NCBI GenBank assembly: GCA_903813345.2
Contig: CAIIXF020000003.1
Span: 4,308,109-4,337,205, forward strand
Length of the DNA stretch: 29,097 nt
Direction of reading: 5' to 3'
Origin: Owenia fusiformis
Taxonomy: Eukaryota; Annelida; Polychaeta; Sabellida; Oweniidae
Of this stretch, positions 8,988 through 17,932 are shown one piece after another; position 1 is the first letter of the stretch, and each line of letters begins with the position of its first letter. The notes below the pieces were generated by a model. That model made no database searches. It worked only from the letters and a program-made list of their open reading frames with translations, and was not told the DNA's origin. Both the position numbers and the translations under genes were made by a program.

Positions 8988-9496
8988 CTAAATAAAAGAA
9001 AATCTGAATAAAGAATTGTCAACAATAATGGAAGTCGTTGTGGTGACATGTTTTGCCAACTCTTCCCCTTTAGTAGGCAATTGTTCCTTTACAGGCGGCT
9101 GTCTTTATCGTTGCATAGGGCTCTGTTCTCGGCTGCCATCGCATCACATTGTCGTATGGCCACATAAAAATCTTAAGCATCAACTTGATCTCTTGGCCTC
9201 TGCTGTGGCAATTTCCACATCCAGTTCTGAAACATGTGTTGCATAGAGATGTTGAAATTGAGTTAAATCAGTGAAATGGAACTGCTTTGTAGTAAGAGGA
9301 AAACCATTCTGAGTTCCAAGACCATTTGACTTTATGTTAAATGATCCTATATATATGTACCAAATGTGTACAACTTGAGATATTAGATAGGTTGTACTGT
9401 TATCTTTTTTCATTAATTCTTAAATAAAACTTTGTTTAAATTCATATGGAATTTGTAAAGGTCATTTCATGAAAAACTTCTTGTGTATATACTTAC

Positions 9497-9528
9497 TTTG
9501 TTCTGTTAGGCAGATAGATTTTTGTTGT
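9497..9528 (-). CDS. Candidate microexon, 32 bp
   Basis: Flanked by TTTATTTTCAG and a strong donor GTAAGTATA. Joined to the exon at 9890-9939 it continues as NNKNLSA and then a TAA, so it would hold the stop codon, with the rest untranslated. The pair of near-perfect splice sites is the main evidence. Confidence 0.35.
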
Positions 9529-9889
9529 CTGAAAATAAAGTGGTATAAAATTATGAAAAGTGAAATATCAAGTTTTATAGTATTTTTTCTTTTACTAGAC
9601 ATTTCCCTATGGTTAAATTTACTGTAAGTATCAAACTCAAATCAAAATCTAGATATCCAGTGAATATTTAATTTTAAAAGATTTTTTGCTATATCTCCTA
9701 TGGTTAGGTGCAGAAGAAATCAGTATCACTTCAGTTGCACCATCTAATGATTCTAGAAATATTCGGCTGGTAATATTATTTAATTTATTTCAGCCAAACA
9801 CAATACTCAAAATATTTCATAATTTCAGACGCAACTGCATAAGAATTTTTTAAAGGAATCTTGAAATGTCATTTAATGGAAATACTTAC

Positions 9890-9939
9890 TTTTCTTGTTG
9901 TTTATGTTCTTTTCTGAGTCAGTAGAGGCTGGCTGGTAT
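9890..9939 (-). CDS. Candidate microexon, 50 bp
   Basis: Bounded by TTTCTATTTTACAG and GTAAGTATTT. Only one frame is open, giving YQPASTDSEKNINNKK. Its phase joins correctly to the 32-bp exon 361 bases downstream on the same strand. The peptide is short, polar and unrecognised; it would be a disordered C-terminal tail. Confidence 0.35.
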
Positions 9940-10913
9940 CTGTAAAATAGAAATAAACAGTTATGAACACAAGTTTGATATACAGGACATTTACAGGACT
10001 AGATCAACCTTAATAAGGCACAAAAATATGCAACGATTAAAAACATTGCAAAATAATAATCAAGGACCAAGTGACTGAAGAGTTGAAGCAACGATCATGT
10101 CCACTATTTGTGACAATGGCATCTGACTTTACCGTTGTCAGGCTATTCTGGTGTGATGTATGAATCTATGAAACCTCTCTGTGCATCGAAAGTTGTGATG
10201 AATGGAACATTTTATTTTAATATCCTGACGCTAGACTGAAATCAGAATGACATTAGAAATCGAGGACAAATATGACTTTTATAAGAGATACATTTTTGAA
10301 CGAAAATAAATTTGAATACCTAATCCTTAATTGTTATAATTTCATACACACATTTCATGAGATGATATGACAGTAAATGTCCTTGCATCCCTGAGCCTCA
10401 TGTGACTGTCAAATAAAATCAGCACGGAAAGTGCATTCTTGAATTCTGAGGTTGGATATAATAGTAAACTTTCCCCTTTAATACAAATAGAATTATCTAT
10501 CATGTCTGAGAATGAGAGGAATTTTTGTTTTTTGTTCCAGACCTGAACCTAAATGTTGATTTCTTGTTCGTTGGACCTGAGAGCCAATGGAACAAAATCG
10601 GGTATCTGTGACACCTCTACTGTCTATTATGACTATATCTAACCATTCATAATGTATTAGAGATAAAGAACAGGAGATATGCAGCCTATTCATGCTTGCT
10701 CTCTTGTTATAATTGTGCAACCTGATTTTGGGCTCATGGAGAAGGCTATGGCTATTTTAGAATATGATTTATTGTTTAACTTTTAAAATGTGAATTCAAA
10801 TCTTTTCACACTTTCTAAAGAGTTTATAAAATAACTTGTAATTCTTCAACTTCTCTCATTTTTTTCTTAATTCCATCCTGATTGTTATTCATGTGTAAAT
10901 CATTTTTATGGCA
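9940..10913. other. Long spacer with one weak open frame
   Basis: AT-rich sequence without supported genes. The minus strand is open over 10720-10493 (75 codons, including DIVIIDSRGVTDTRFCSIGS), but I see neither family nor splice support. No repeat shared with the rest of the window was noticed here. Confidence 0.35.
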
Positions 10914-11507
10914 TCATTTATTAAATGTTCTCTGCTTAGATTTAGTCCTGATTTTAACATAAGGCGATGTGGCTACCACATTTCCCACATCTCCTACCCA
11001 CATTATATATTGAATCAATCTGGAAATCAAGAAATAAGGATGTGAGATAAGTTTTGCTAACTGTGTTTGTCCTTGATTTGGATAGGGCATTTGATTGGGA
11101 ATGGGAAAACTGGGAATTGGATTCATAGAAGCTATTGACACCTGTCCGTGTAGCATGGCATTTGGGTTGGGAATTAATCCATAAGCTGTAGAGACGGGTT
11201 GGAAATTATGAAAAGCTGAAAGGTTAGTAGAGACGGGAAAGATGAAAGGGTAGGGTTGGATATTAGCGTTTGATGCCATGCCAGCACTAACTAGAGGAGA
11301 AAATGATTCTCTATGTGTCTTCATATAACAAACAATTTTTTTCCTCACCACTCTATGACTATTTTCACTGTCTGTTAAGCATTTGCTAAAGGCATGAGAC
11401 AGACAATTTCCATCGCCAAGAACATTAACAATTTTATGTCCGCTTAGGTCACCAGTATGATATTCACCAGGGCCAGGGGTAACACCGAGTGGCGCAATAT
11501 GTTGCAT
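10914..11507 (-). CDS. OTU-like cysteine protease fragment with Pro/Asn-rich tail
   Basis: From an ATG at 11507 the frame gives 197 residues. Residues about 25-75 match the N-terminal part of OTU deubiquitinase-type proteases: IVNVLGDGNCLSHAFSKCL with the catalytic Asp and Cys of DGNC, then HRVVRKKIVCYMK. The later part expected for OTU domains (the catalytic His) is absent; instead the protein continues with a low-complexity Pro/Asn-rich region (PNPNAMLHGQV, PSFPIPNQMPYPNQGQ) to a stop. This may be retained intron sequence, or a genuine chimera. OTU domains in invertebrate genomes are frequent both in host genes and in Helitron/Helentron transposons and retroelements. An acceptor-like TTAAATAG precedes the ATG. 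Confidence 0.55.
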   Translation of the reverse strand: MQHIAPLGVTPGPGEYHTGDLSGHKIVNVLGDGNCLSHAFSKCLTDSENSHRVVRKKIVCYMKTHRESFSPLVSAGMASNANIQPYPFIFPVSTNLSAFHNFQPVSTAYGLIPNPNAMLHGQVSIASMNPIPSFPIPNQMPYPNQGQTQLAKLISHPYFLISRLIQYIMWVGDVGNVVATSPYVKIRTKSKQRTFNK

Positions 11508-11541
11508 GGAAAAAATTGTCTATTTAAAACAAATAAGTTGC

Positions 11542-11616
11542 AATATGGAAGAAATGTGCCAAAATAAATATGAAAGAAATGTGCTACAATAAATATGGAA
11601 GGAATGTCCTAAGAAA
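11542..11616. repeat. 25-bp tandem repeat, three units
   Basis: Units start at 11542, 11567 and 11592 and resemble AATATGGAAGAAATGTGCCA plus AAATA, with a few substitutions. It lies between the OTU-like and SGNH exons. Confidence 0.85.
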
Positions 11617-11657
11617 AGCCTGCGCATAAATTCAAAACAAAATTAATAAAACAACAT

Positions 11658-12281
11658 TTAACTCAAAATGTGTGAAGCCAAAGCCTCCCATGAGGCTCTG
11701 AGGAGGGCCTCCCCGTTGGTATTAAGATATACTGGGTACCCCAACACATCATGGAACTGTAAATGCTCATCGAAAACCCCTTGACGGAAGTGGAATTTGA
11801 GGCTAGGGGAAATGAGGTGGTGGATGTGGGTCATAAGGAAGAAATTTGTGGAAAGTACTGTGGAATTAAAACGAATCGACTGTTCTAAAGTGTGAAGGTC
11901 TTTGTGGGTCTTAGCCCAGCCCCTAGGAAACAGCCATCCAATGACCACTGTGTTGACTGATGTATTGTAGGCAATAATGTCTGCCGCCAAGCTTATGATG
12001 TTTTCTGTCAATTGACCGTGGAATGATGGGGATGGGGGAGGGGATGAGGGATCAATGGAAGGGGTGTGGATGTCATTTTCCCCAATTTGGAGGATGACGA
12101 GGCTGGCGTCCAAGTGAAGTCTGTTTGATGAGTTTACCACTTTCTGCCTGATACATGAAACTGTTGCCCCAGGCCAACCATGTAGTTCAAAATCAAAGCC
12201 TGGAAGGGCTGGTGGGGCACTGTTCAAATGTTTAACAAAAGAATGACCCAGGATTGCCACTTTGATTGCTGGGTCAGCTGC
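11658..12281 (-). CDS. SGNH/GDSL-type hydrolase domain exon
   Basis: A long open frame begins after an acceptor-like ATGCATAG at 12283 and ends in a TAA. There is no ATG at the domain start, so the frame is probably an internal or terminal exon. It reads KVAILGHSFVKHL (block I, GHS in place of GDS, with the nucleophile Ser kept), a Gly-rich loop GWPGATVSC (block II), VILQIGENDIHT (block III with Gly and Asn-Asp), and ends with GVFDEHLQFHDVLGYPVY, containing Asp and His in place of the usual DGVHL. The blocks are those of SGNH esterases. In invertebrates such domains often occur in retroelements (CR1-type LINEs, Ngaro/DIRS-like elements). The substrate is unknown. About 200 residues is normal for the fold, and no stop interrupts it. 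Confidence 0.65.
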   Translation of the reverse strand, partial: AADPAIKVAILGHSFVKHLNSAPPALPGFDFELHGWPGATVSCIRQKVVNSSNRLHLDASLVILQIGENDIHTPSIDPSSPPPSPSFHGQLTENIISLAADIIAYNTSVNTVVIGWLFPRGWAKTHKDLHTLEQSIRFNSTVLSTNFFLMTHIHHLISPSLKFHFRQGVFDEHLQFHDVLGYPVYLNTNGEALLRASWEALASHILS

Positions 12282-12340
12282 CTATGCATTATTGTTGTTG
12301 AATTAGAAGATTATTTGTTGAAAAAATGCATGTACTATTT

Positions 12341-13250
12341 TCAGGCCGCCACATCTAGGGCAGTGGTGAATCTGGAAGCTAACAAAGGGGTGCAAAAATT
12401 CTGCGAAAGGCCCCTTAAACCAAAAATGTGGAAGATCCCCCTGGACTCGCCAGTGGGGGGGGGGGGGGGGTGCTCAAAGGTTTCAAATACCAAGACCTAA
12501 TGGTTTTAAATAATGTAGATAATTTAAATTGTTTAAATTCTGCTGCTAATTTAACCTATTTATTTAATAGTACAATACCAGTAAACTTGAATAGCCAAAA
12601 TTGATTATCAACCCGTGGGCTGTCTGCCGGGGCTGTCTCCTAATAGTGCCGTCTCCTAATAGTGCCGTAGCTAGGATTTCCCAAGGGGGGTGCACTGAGG
12701 CAAATTTTCTCTGTATGTGAGGCAAATTTTCTAGGCCTATGCCTAATAGTCTTAGCTTTGTATATTTACTATTATTATTTTCAGGCCGCCACATCTAGGG
12801 CAGTGGTGAATCTGGAAGCTAACAAAGGGGTGCAAAAATTCTGCGCTTGGGCAGAAAACGTTTAAAGGCCCCTTAAACCAAAAATGTGGAAGATCCCCCT
12901 GGATTCGCCATTGGGGGGGGGGGGGGTGCTCAAAGGTTTCAAATACCAAGACCTAATGGTTTTAAATAATGTAGATACTTTAAATTGTTTAAATTCTGCT
13001 GCTAATTTAACCTGTTTATTTAATAGTACAATACCAGTAAACTTGAATAGCCAAAATTGATTATCAACCCGTGGGCTGTCTCCCGTGGGCTGTCTCCCGT
13101 GGCTGTCTCCTAATAATGCCATCTCCTAATAGTGTTGTAGCTAGGATTTCCCAAGGGGGGGGGTGCACTGAGGCAAATTTTCTCTGTATGTGAGGCAAAT
13201 TTTCTAGGCCTATGCCTAATAGTCTAAGCTTTGTATACAGTATTTACTAT
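12341..13250. repeat. Tandem duplication of a ~440-bp unit
   Basis: 12341-12770 and 12781-13250 are near copies, both starting TCAGGCCGCCACATCTAGGG and ending TTTACTATTA. Copy 2 has an extra stretch CTTGGGCAGAAAACGTTT after CTGCG. Each copy has a long G run (16 G at 12455-12470; 14 G at 12913-12926) and a zone of short repeats (CCGTGGGCTGTCTC, CTCCTAATAGTGCC) repeated a different number of times. The minus-strand phrases TGGCGAATCCAGGGGGATC and GTAGCTAGGATTTCCCAAGG look like non-autonomous transposon sequence, but I could not name one. The open frames in the unit are shadows. Confidence 0.9.
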
Positions 13251-13253
13251 TAC

Positions 13254-13493
13254 CGTCTGCCGTCTTGGGGAGTTGATTAGAATGGAGCTGAAAACAGCAC
13301 GATGCATATTCTCCACGATTAGTTCCTTTTGTTTGTCTGAATTTAAGGACTCCAATGTCTTTGAACACTTGTCTACTTTATCACTGAGAACTGCTTTATA
13401 TTGCTTCACACTTTCATCGAAAGACTGTTGGCCAAAAGATAGATACGACGACAATGTTTAATATATATCCTTCAACTTCAAAGTGGCTGCCAT
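13254..13493 (-). pseudogene. First coding exon with a stop at codon 12
   Basis: An ATG in strong context (AAAAATGGCAGCC) opens MAATLKLKDIY, hits TAA, and then stays open in the same frame for 68 codons: TLSSYLSFGQQSFDESVKQY, a helix-rich segment (LSDKVDKCSKTLESLNSDKQ), and SSILINSPRRQT, ending in phase 0 at a donor CAGACG|GTAATAG. All the traits of a first exon are present apart from the one stop. It may be a recently dead gene, an upstream ORF followed by a non-ATG-started frame, or a base error in the assembly. The product is not recognised. Confidence 0.4.
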
Positions 13494-13629
13494 TTTTACA
13501 AATCAAGAATGCGAATTAAGAGATTTCTTGATTTGACGAATGCGCCCAAATATTTCATAACACTAGACGAAATACTCGAAATGCGCGCAATGAACTCTGG
13601 TCTAGCACAGCAACCAACAAATCGCCGTG

Positions 13630-14068
13630 GGATGGAGTGGGTAGGATTGAGGGGATAGGATGGACACAATAGGTCCATAGGATAGTATAGGATTCACAAG
13701 AATTTGTGAATTTGAAAAAACTAAACTCAGTACCCCAGTAAGAAACAGGATATTATATCTCTGGAGAATGAAAAATTGGAAAATTTGGAGTCCTAAGAAT
13801 AAATTCAAGTAGCATGTCTTATCATGTCTTATATACATGTTCTTCTTGTTCCTTCCCGTTGATAATGATAGAGACAGCAGCATGGATTTCGATATCATTG
13901 ATCCCTCTTTTTGACTTGGTGTCCTGTTTGACCGAGGACGTCACCAGAGCCAGGGCTGCCTCAATCCCCTTTTCCTGAGCCACTCTCAAGAATCAAGCCC
14001 TGAACTCTTGAGTCCTGGGTGTCATGCGCTGGAGTGCTCTTTGTCAACTGGAATAAAAAAGAAGCAAC
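13630..14068. repeat. Dispersed ~440-bp repeat, copy 1
   Basis: From GGATGGAGTGGGTAGGATTG to CTGGAATAAAAAAGAAGC this matches 24840-25325 with scattered substitutions and small indels. This copy has a single version of the 30-bp block that is tripled in the other copy, and its reading frames are broken in both directions. It may be a short transposon or a retrocopy of an exon. Confidence 0.9.
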
Positions 14069-14479
14069 ATATGCGAATGCACTTCACATACAAATCCATG
14101 CAAATTAAAAACTAAGTACATTATGTTAAATTTTGAAAAGAATTGGCGCATATTTAACAAAATAACTGCACCAGTCCTGTTAGTTTTAGAACACCCTGTA
14201 TACATACAATCAATTTGGAAAACACATGCGATGCTCATAGACTCATAGACCATGCAGTGTACATGCAAGCACCATGCAGTGTACATGCAGGCTGTCGGTA
14301 TAAAATTCTCCTATAGATTAATATCCACGAAAGTCCATTCAATTTGCATGGTTATCAATGATTGATTAAAAATTCCTGCTTCATTATACACCAGCTATAT
14401 GTGAAATGTAAGGGGGCCTATTTTAAAGATGAAATGGAATGTTAACTATTAATGGTAGAAATGTTTGCGAAATATTTGC

Positions 14480-14575
14480 GGAGCCCCCTCCAGTAAAGTT
14501 TCTCTCTTTGCGTCGTGATCTCTCACGACGCAGACGCACATCCTCGGAGCTGTAGTGCCGCTCATTATCCTTCAC
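14480..14575 (-). CDS. Myb/SANT-like domain exon, C-terminal part
   Basis: After TTCCAATGTAG the frame reads VKDNERHYSSEDVRLRRERS, then RRKERNFTGGG. Together with the upstream 36-bp exon (14866-14901, RRCKM) it follows the end of the Myb/SANT-like DNA-binding domains of NAIF1, MSANTD and Harbinger accessory proteins: a C-x-x-V/K core helix, then a basic stretch and the TGGG signature. The phase between the two exons is consistent (phase 0). No donor is clear at the 3' side. This could be a transposon accessory gene or a host descendant. Confidence 0.4.
14509..14532. repeat. Perfect 10-bp hairpin
   Basis: TGCGTCGTGA and TCACGACGCA flank a TCTC loop. It falls inside the SANT-like exon, where it encodes the Arg-rich LRRERSRRK, so the symmetry may simply be a by-product of codon choice. 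Confidence 0.8.
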
Positions 14576-14865
14576 CTACATTGGAAGCAGACATATATGA
14601 GTAAAATATTTCATTACATATCTATACAGGTTACATCTCAGCATTGGTGTCGGAAGGGGGAGGGCATTGGGGGCGATTCCCCCTTTCTTTCCCAGATTTT
14701 TTATTAGATTTGAAACCGAGCTTAGAATTGAAGGCTCTATAGCTAATAAAGGTCAAAGTGTAATAATGACAGAAATGATACTATAATCTTTGAATCTTTT
14801 CTTTATAATAATAATAATTGTCAGTGATCACTTCCCAAGTTTGTTGCTTTTGATCACATACTTAC

Positions 14866-14901
14866 CATTTTGCACCTCCTGGATGATGATATTGAGTATG
14901 G
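14866..14901 (-). CDS. Candidate 36-bp exon of the SANT-like gene
   Basis: Bounded by GAACATTTCAG and a strong donor GTAAGTATG, it gives PYSISSSRRCKM in phase 0 and joins to the exon at 14575. The S-S-R-R-C pattern corresponds to the start of the recognition helix of SANT-type domains. Confidence 0.35.
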
Positions 14902-15051
14902 CTGAAATGTTCTAATGGGCTGTCATGCCATTGGAAAGACATATGCTCCTTCCTTGGTTGACCAAACCAATACAATCCGAACCATGCTATTTCATCTCAT
15001 CCCATCTCATTTTGTTTTTGTTTACAGAGTTCTTATCGGGTATATAATAAA

Positions 15052-15585
15052 ACAAATAGTGACTGCCACATTTTCGGGAAATAGTGTAAAAATTTTCCTC
15101 TAGGGAATATCCTGTCCACTGACTTGTTCCCTCGGCCTGCAGCCTTGGGAACATTTCAGTGGACAGGATATTCCCTTGGGGAAAATATTTAAGAAATATA
15201 GACCAAAGAGCAGGGTTACTAGTTTCGAATAACACCCTGCTGGTCTCGGCACAAACGTTTTCTGTACCCCGAACGACTGAAGGGAGTGAGGGGTTCGAAA
15301 GCTTTTGTGCCGAGGCCAGCGGGGTGTTATTCGAAACTAGTAACCCTGTTCTAAGGTCTATATTACAATTCGAACATGAAAACTCACCAAATTGTTTCGA
15401 ATATTATCATGGTCCGCCATTACTACCAACCACCGTTATGACGTCACACATTACACATATTAACTGGGTTATTGATCTCGAATATAACCCAGCTGAAGCA
15501 TTGACTTTGTTTACAGTTTATAGAAAGCGTGAATAAAGTCATGTTCGAATTTGCACTATTTCCCTCAATGGCAGTCACTATTTGT
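15052..15585. mobile_element. Nested inverted-repeat element (foldback/MITE-like)
   Basis: Outer arms ACAAATAGTGACTGCCA... (15052-15089) and ...TGGCAGTCACTATTTGT (15551-15585) enclose four further inverted repeats. They are: a perfect 21-bp pair (15102-15122 / 15156-15176, 33-bp spacer); a 60-bp pair with few mismatches (15196-15255 / 15304-15363, 48-bp spacer); and a pair containing AATTCGAACATGA (15366-15379 / 15538-15552) that encloses a perfect 9-bp pair (15464-15472 / 15484-15492). All are properly nested or side by side, never crossing, so the strand could fold into a branched cruciform. No coding sequence is evident. No clear target-site duplication was found. Confidence 0.8.
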
Positions 15586-15906
15586 ACAATAATAACCCCA
15601 TAATTCAATATAATTTTGCAAACAAAATATTCCAAGGAGTGATTTCTTGAAAAATTTTCATGACATAATCAATAAAACAAAATATATTTGAGCCTGATGA
15701 CAATTCAAAAATAAATTTTAAACCATATTTTTCATTTTTCTTTTTCAAAAAATAAATACTGGTATTTCATTTTCTGTATTTCATCATTATGCAAATTTTG
15801 ATAGATGAAGCTGCACTAAGGGGGAAGTTATTATTAATTGATTTTGTTCATATTTCATATGTGACTACTTATATGTACTTATAAGCATGGTACAGTGGTA
15901 CACTGT

Positions 15907-16131
15907 TTATTGACAATTTTGTGGATCATCTCGATGGCTCTGAATTTGTTTGGCAGGTTCATCTTCTTCGAAATAGACAAATATCTCACCTTGTTTCAAA
16001 ATCTTTCTCAGCTGGGGCCACTCTCCCACATATTTTCGAACGTCTACTAAAAAGTATTCCATATGCTGCTCTACTATTGATAAATCTTGTTCCTGTTCTT
16101 TGTTGGATGGGATCCTTTTTCCAATGACCAT
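15907..16131 (-). CDS. 3'-terminal exon of an unknown gene
   Basis: A canonical acceptor (ATATTTTTCCAG) is followed by MVIGKRIPSNKEQEQDLSIV, an acidic and aromatic middle (YFLVDVRKYVGEWPQLRKIL) and a TAA after DDPQNCQ: 74 residues. The composition is typical of a soluble globular or helical protein. It may be the last exon of the gene whose upstream exons lie at 17208-16733, but the exon before it has no clear donor in the matching phase. Confidence 0.45.
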   Translation of the reverse strand: MVIGKRIPSNKEQEQDLSIVEQHMEYFLVDVRKYVGEWPQLRKILKQGEIFVYFEEDEPAKQIQSHRDDPQNCQ

Positions 16132-16286
16132 CTGGAAAAATATAGAAAAGTGTAAGTATATAATATTATAATGTCCTAATTTTCAGATTTGAATGTGGCA
16201 CATCGTTCATAGAGAATACCATACCTACATGTATATGAAACTGTCAAATAAAAAAAAACAGACTTACTTTCTGAAAATTAGGTTTG

Positions 16287-16472
16287 AACTGGGTGTGTAC
16301 TGAAACATGTAATCCTATGGAACCAGTTCCACTAAATGTAAGTCATATATAAACTCTTCAATGTTTCACATTTTTTAACACATAGTTTCACCCCCATCAA
16401 TTAAACTGGGTGTGTACTGTAACATGTCATCCTATGGAACCAGATCAGCTAAATGTAAGTCATATATAAACT
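16287..16472. repeat. Direct repeat, two ~69-bp copies 117 bp apart
   Basis: 16287-16355 and 16404-16472 both carry AACTGGGTGTGTACTG, CATGT.ATCCTATGGAACCAG and CTAAATGTAAGTCATATATA. On the minus strand each copy holds a possible acceptor (TGACTTACATTTAG) followed by WFHR-type sequence, so it could be a duplicated exon edge. It lies in the putative intron of the gene at 15907-17208. Confidence 0.8.
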
Positions 16473-16732
16473 ATTTGGCTCATTCTCGTTGAATAACCCT
16501 CGGAATATTTGGCATTCTCCCAGCCAAATATCTGTACAATCAGTTTCCGCTTTCCTACTTTCCGCTTCAGGTAAGTGTAACTACAATTATAAAATTATGT
16601 TACTGTAGCACTAAATCCAAACAATGCAAGTATTGCCACTTTGCCAGTAAATAAAATTAATGCAGTGCTTAATATTTTGATGAATAATCTAAAAATTTAA
16701 AAGTACAGAACAATCAAATATTTAAAAATGAT

Positions 16733-17208
16733 TTAATTGTTGCCTCCCCCACCCAATCTCTTAGTGGAGATTATTCTGATAACTTCTTCATTCGATTTAT
16801 GTTTCCTGAGAACATGGTGATGCAGCGGAGTCTGAAGTCTGAAATCATCACTGAAGTCCAGTCTTTTCCTCACTTGCTGACCCAGTTGTCTATCAACAGT
16901 TGGCTTAAGTGCAGATTTCCAAGCATAGATCTGAACAAAAAAATAATAACAAAAATATGTTATTGGCAGGTGAATAATAGATCATTTCAATATCACTCCT
17001 TCACTCCTTACCACAACATTTGATTGGTCTATGACCTTCCTGGATATGTTATCCAAGTTGCATTGATTTTTCCTGTTCATATCTGCCAAAACAAAATCCA
17101 TGATCTTCCTTCCTCTTCTTTTGGGTTCTACTAACCCTGTTAGTTCTGTAGCCATGTCTGCTTTGACATTCTCCAATGCCATGGCTTGAATCTCTTGTGA
17201 GGTAATCC
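16733..17208 (-). CDS. Two exons of an unknown gene, with an upstream frameshift
   Basis: Exon A (about 17208-17012) contains an ATG at 17182, MALENVKADMATELTGLVEP, a basic KRRGRK motif, then VIDQSNVV and a strong donor GTG|GTAAGG. After a canonical acceptor (TTTTGTTCAG) exon B (16930-16733) continues in phase 0: IYAWKSALKPTVDRQLGQQV, RKRLDFSDDFRLQTP, NEEVIRIIST and a TAA. Upstream of exon A another frame (IPDYIPSDYKYIKTPH, with an acidic lead) reads up to 17210 and would join it after a one-base shift. The segment may be a decayed or misassembled gene. The family is not recognised. Confidence 0.45.
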
Positions 17209-17329
17209 AATGTGGGGAGTCTTGATGTATTTATAATCTGATGGAATATAATCGGGTATTCTCATCTCAACAACAGTGTCATCTTCATCAAGATAATATT
17301 AATAGGAAAGAATTTGTTTAATGCCTGTG

Positions 17330-17930
17330 ACATTAAATGGATTCTTTGCAAGAATCCCAGATATTCATTCTCCTGTAATTCTATGATTGTTTTTTATTTA
17401 ATTGTATTAACTTTGATATTGAAGCACGGGGTTCTTTTTGAGATTTAAATGGGAGGGGGTTGTATACTGTGGTAGCGTTAATTTTTAATAGTCTCAATAA
17501 AGACATGCTTTTTTATGTAAACCCTCACTGGTTTACCCTTTTCTATCTGTCAATCACAATCACATCAGTTTAAATTAATAAAATAATTCTTTATCCTGTA
17601 TAAATATAAATATGTACAAAGTCACAAAGTAGTAAAAACAATAGATGTTCTCTCTTGCAAAGACGAAGCTAAAAACTGACTAAAGCTAGCACTACCCTCT
17701 GTCTTCTATCCATTGATCTCAAACCTGAGTGGCTAAACCACTGACCAATCAGAAGACAGAGTTAGTGACCAGCTGCATGCCAAGTAAAAGTTAACTTAGT
17801 TTTAATATATATCAAAAGATGGCAGTATAATAATTGTTGAAATTAAATAGAAATGAAAGTTGAATTTAAATGAATTTGAGCCACTTGTTTCATAGCCTTC
17901 CCCGAAGTTTCAACACTCCGGGGTTGACCT
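17330..17930. other. Non-coding spacer
   Basis: No supported gene or repeat unit was found. A short imperfect inverted repeat is suggested by CTCTGTCTTCTATCCATTGA against CAATCAGAAGACAGAG near 17696-17761. Confidence 0.4.
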
Positions 17931-17932
17931 TC

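Noticed and set aside
12228-13122. Several short frames in both directions
   Set aside because: They arise from the duplicated non-coding unit and its G runs; the apparent proteins are duplicated with it and break at sub-repeats.
14044-14286. 80-codon minus-strand frame with repeated His/Cys words
   Set aside because: It covers a 22-bp direct repeat (CCATGCAGTGTACATGCA twice) and has no family or splice support.
14669-14683. GGGGG CGATT CCCCC palindrome as a terminator
   Set aside because: Too short and in a eukaryotic context; probably chance in a G-rich repeat.
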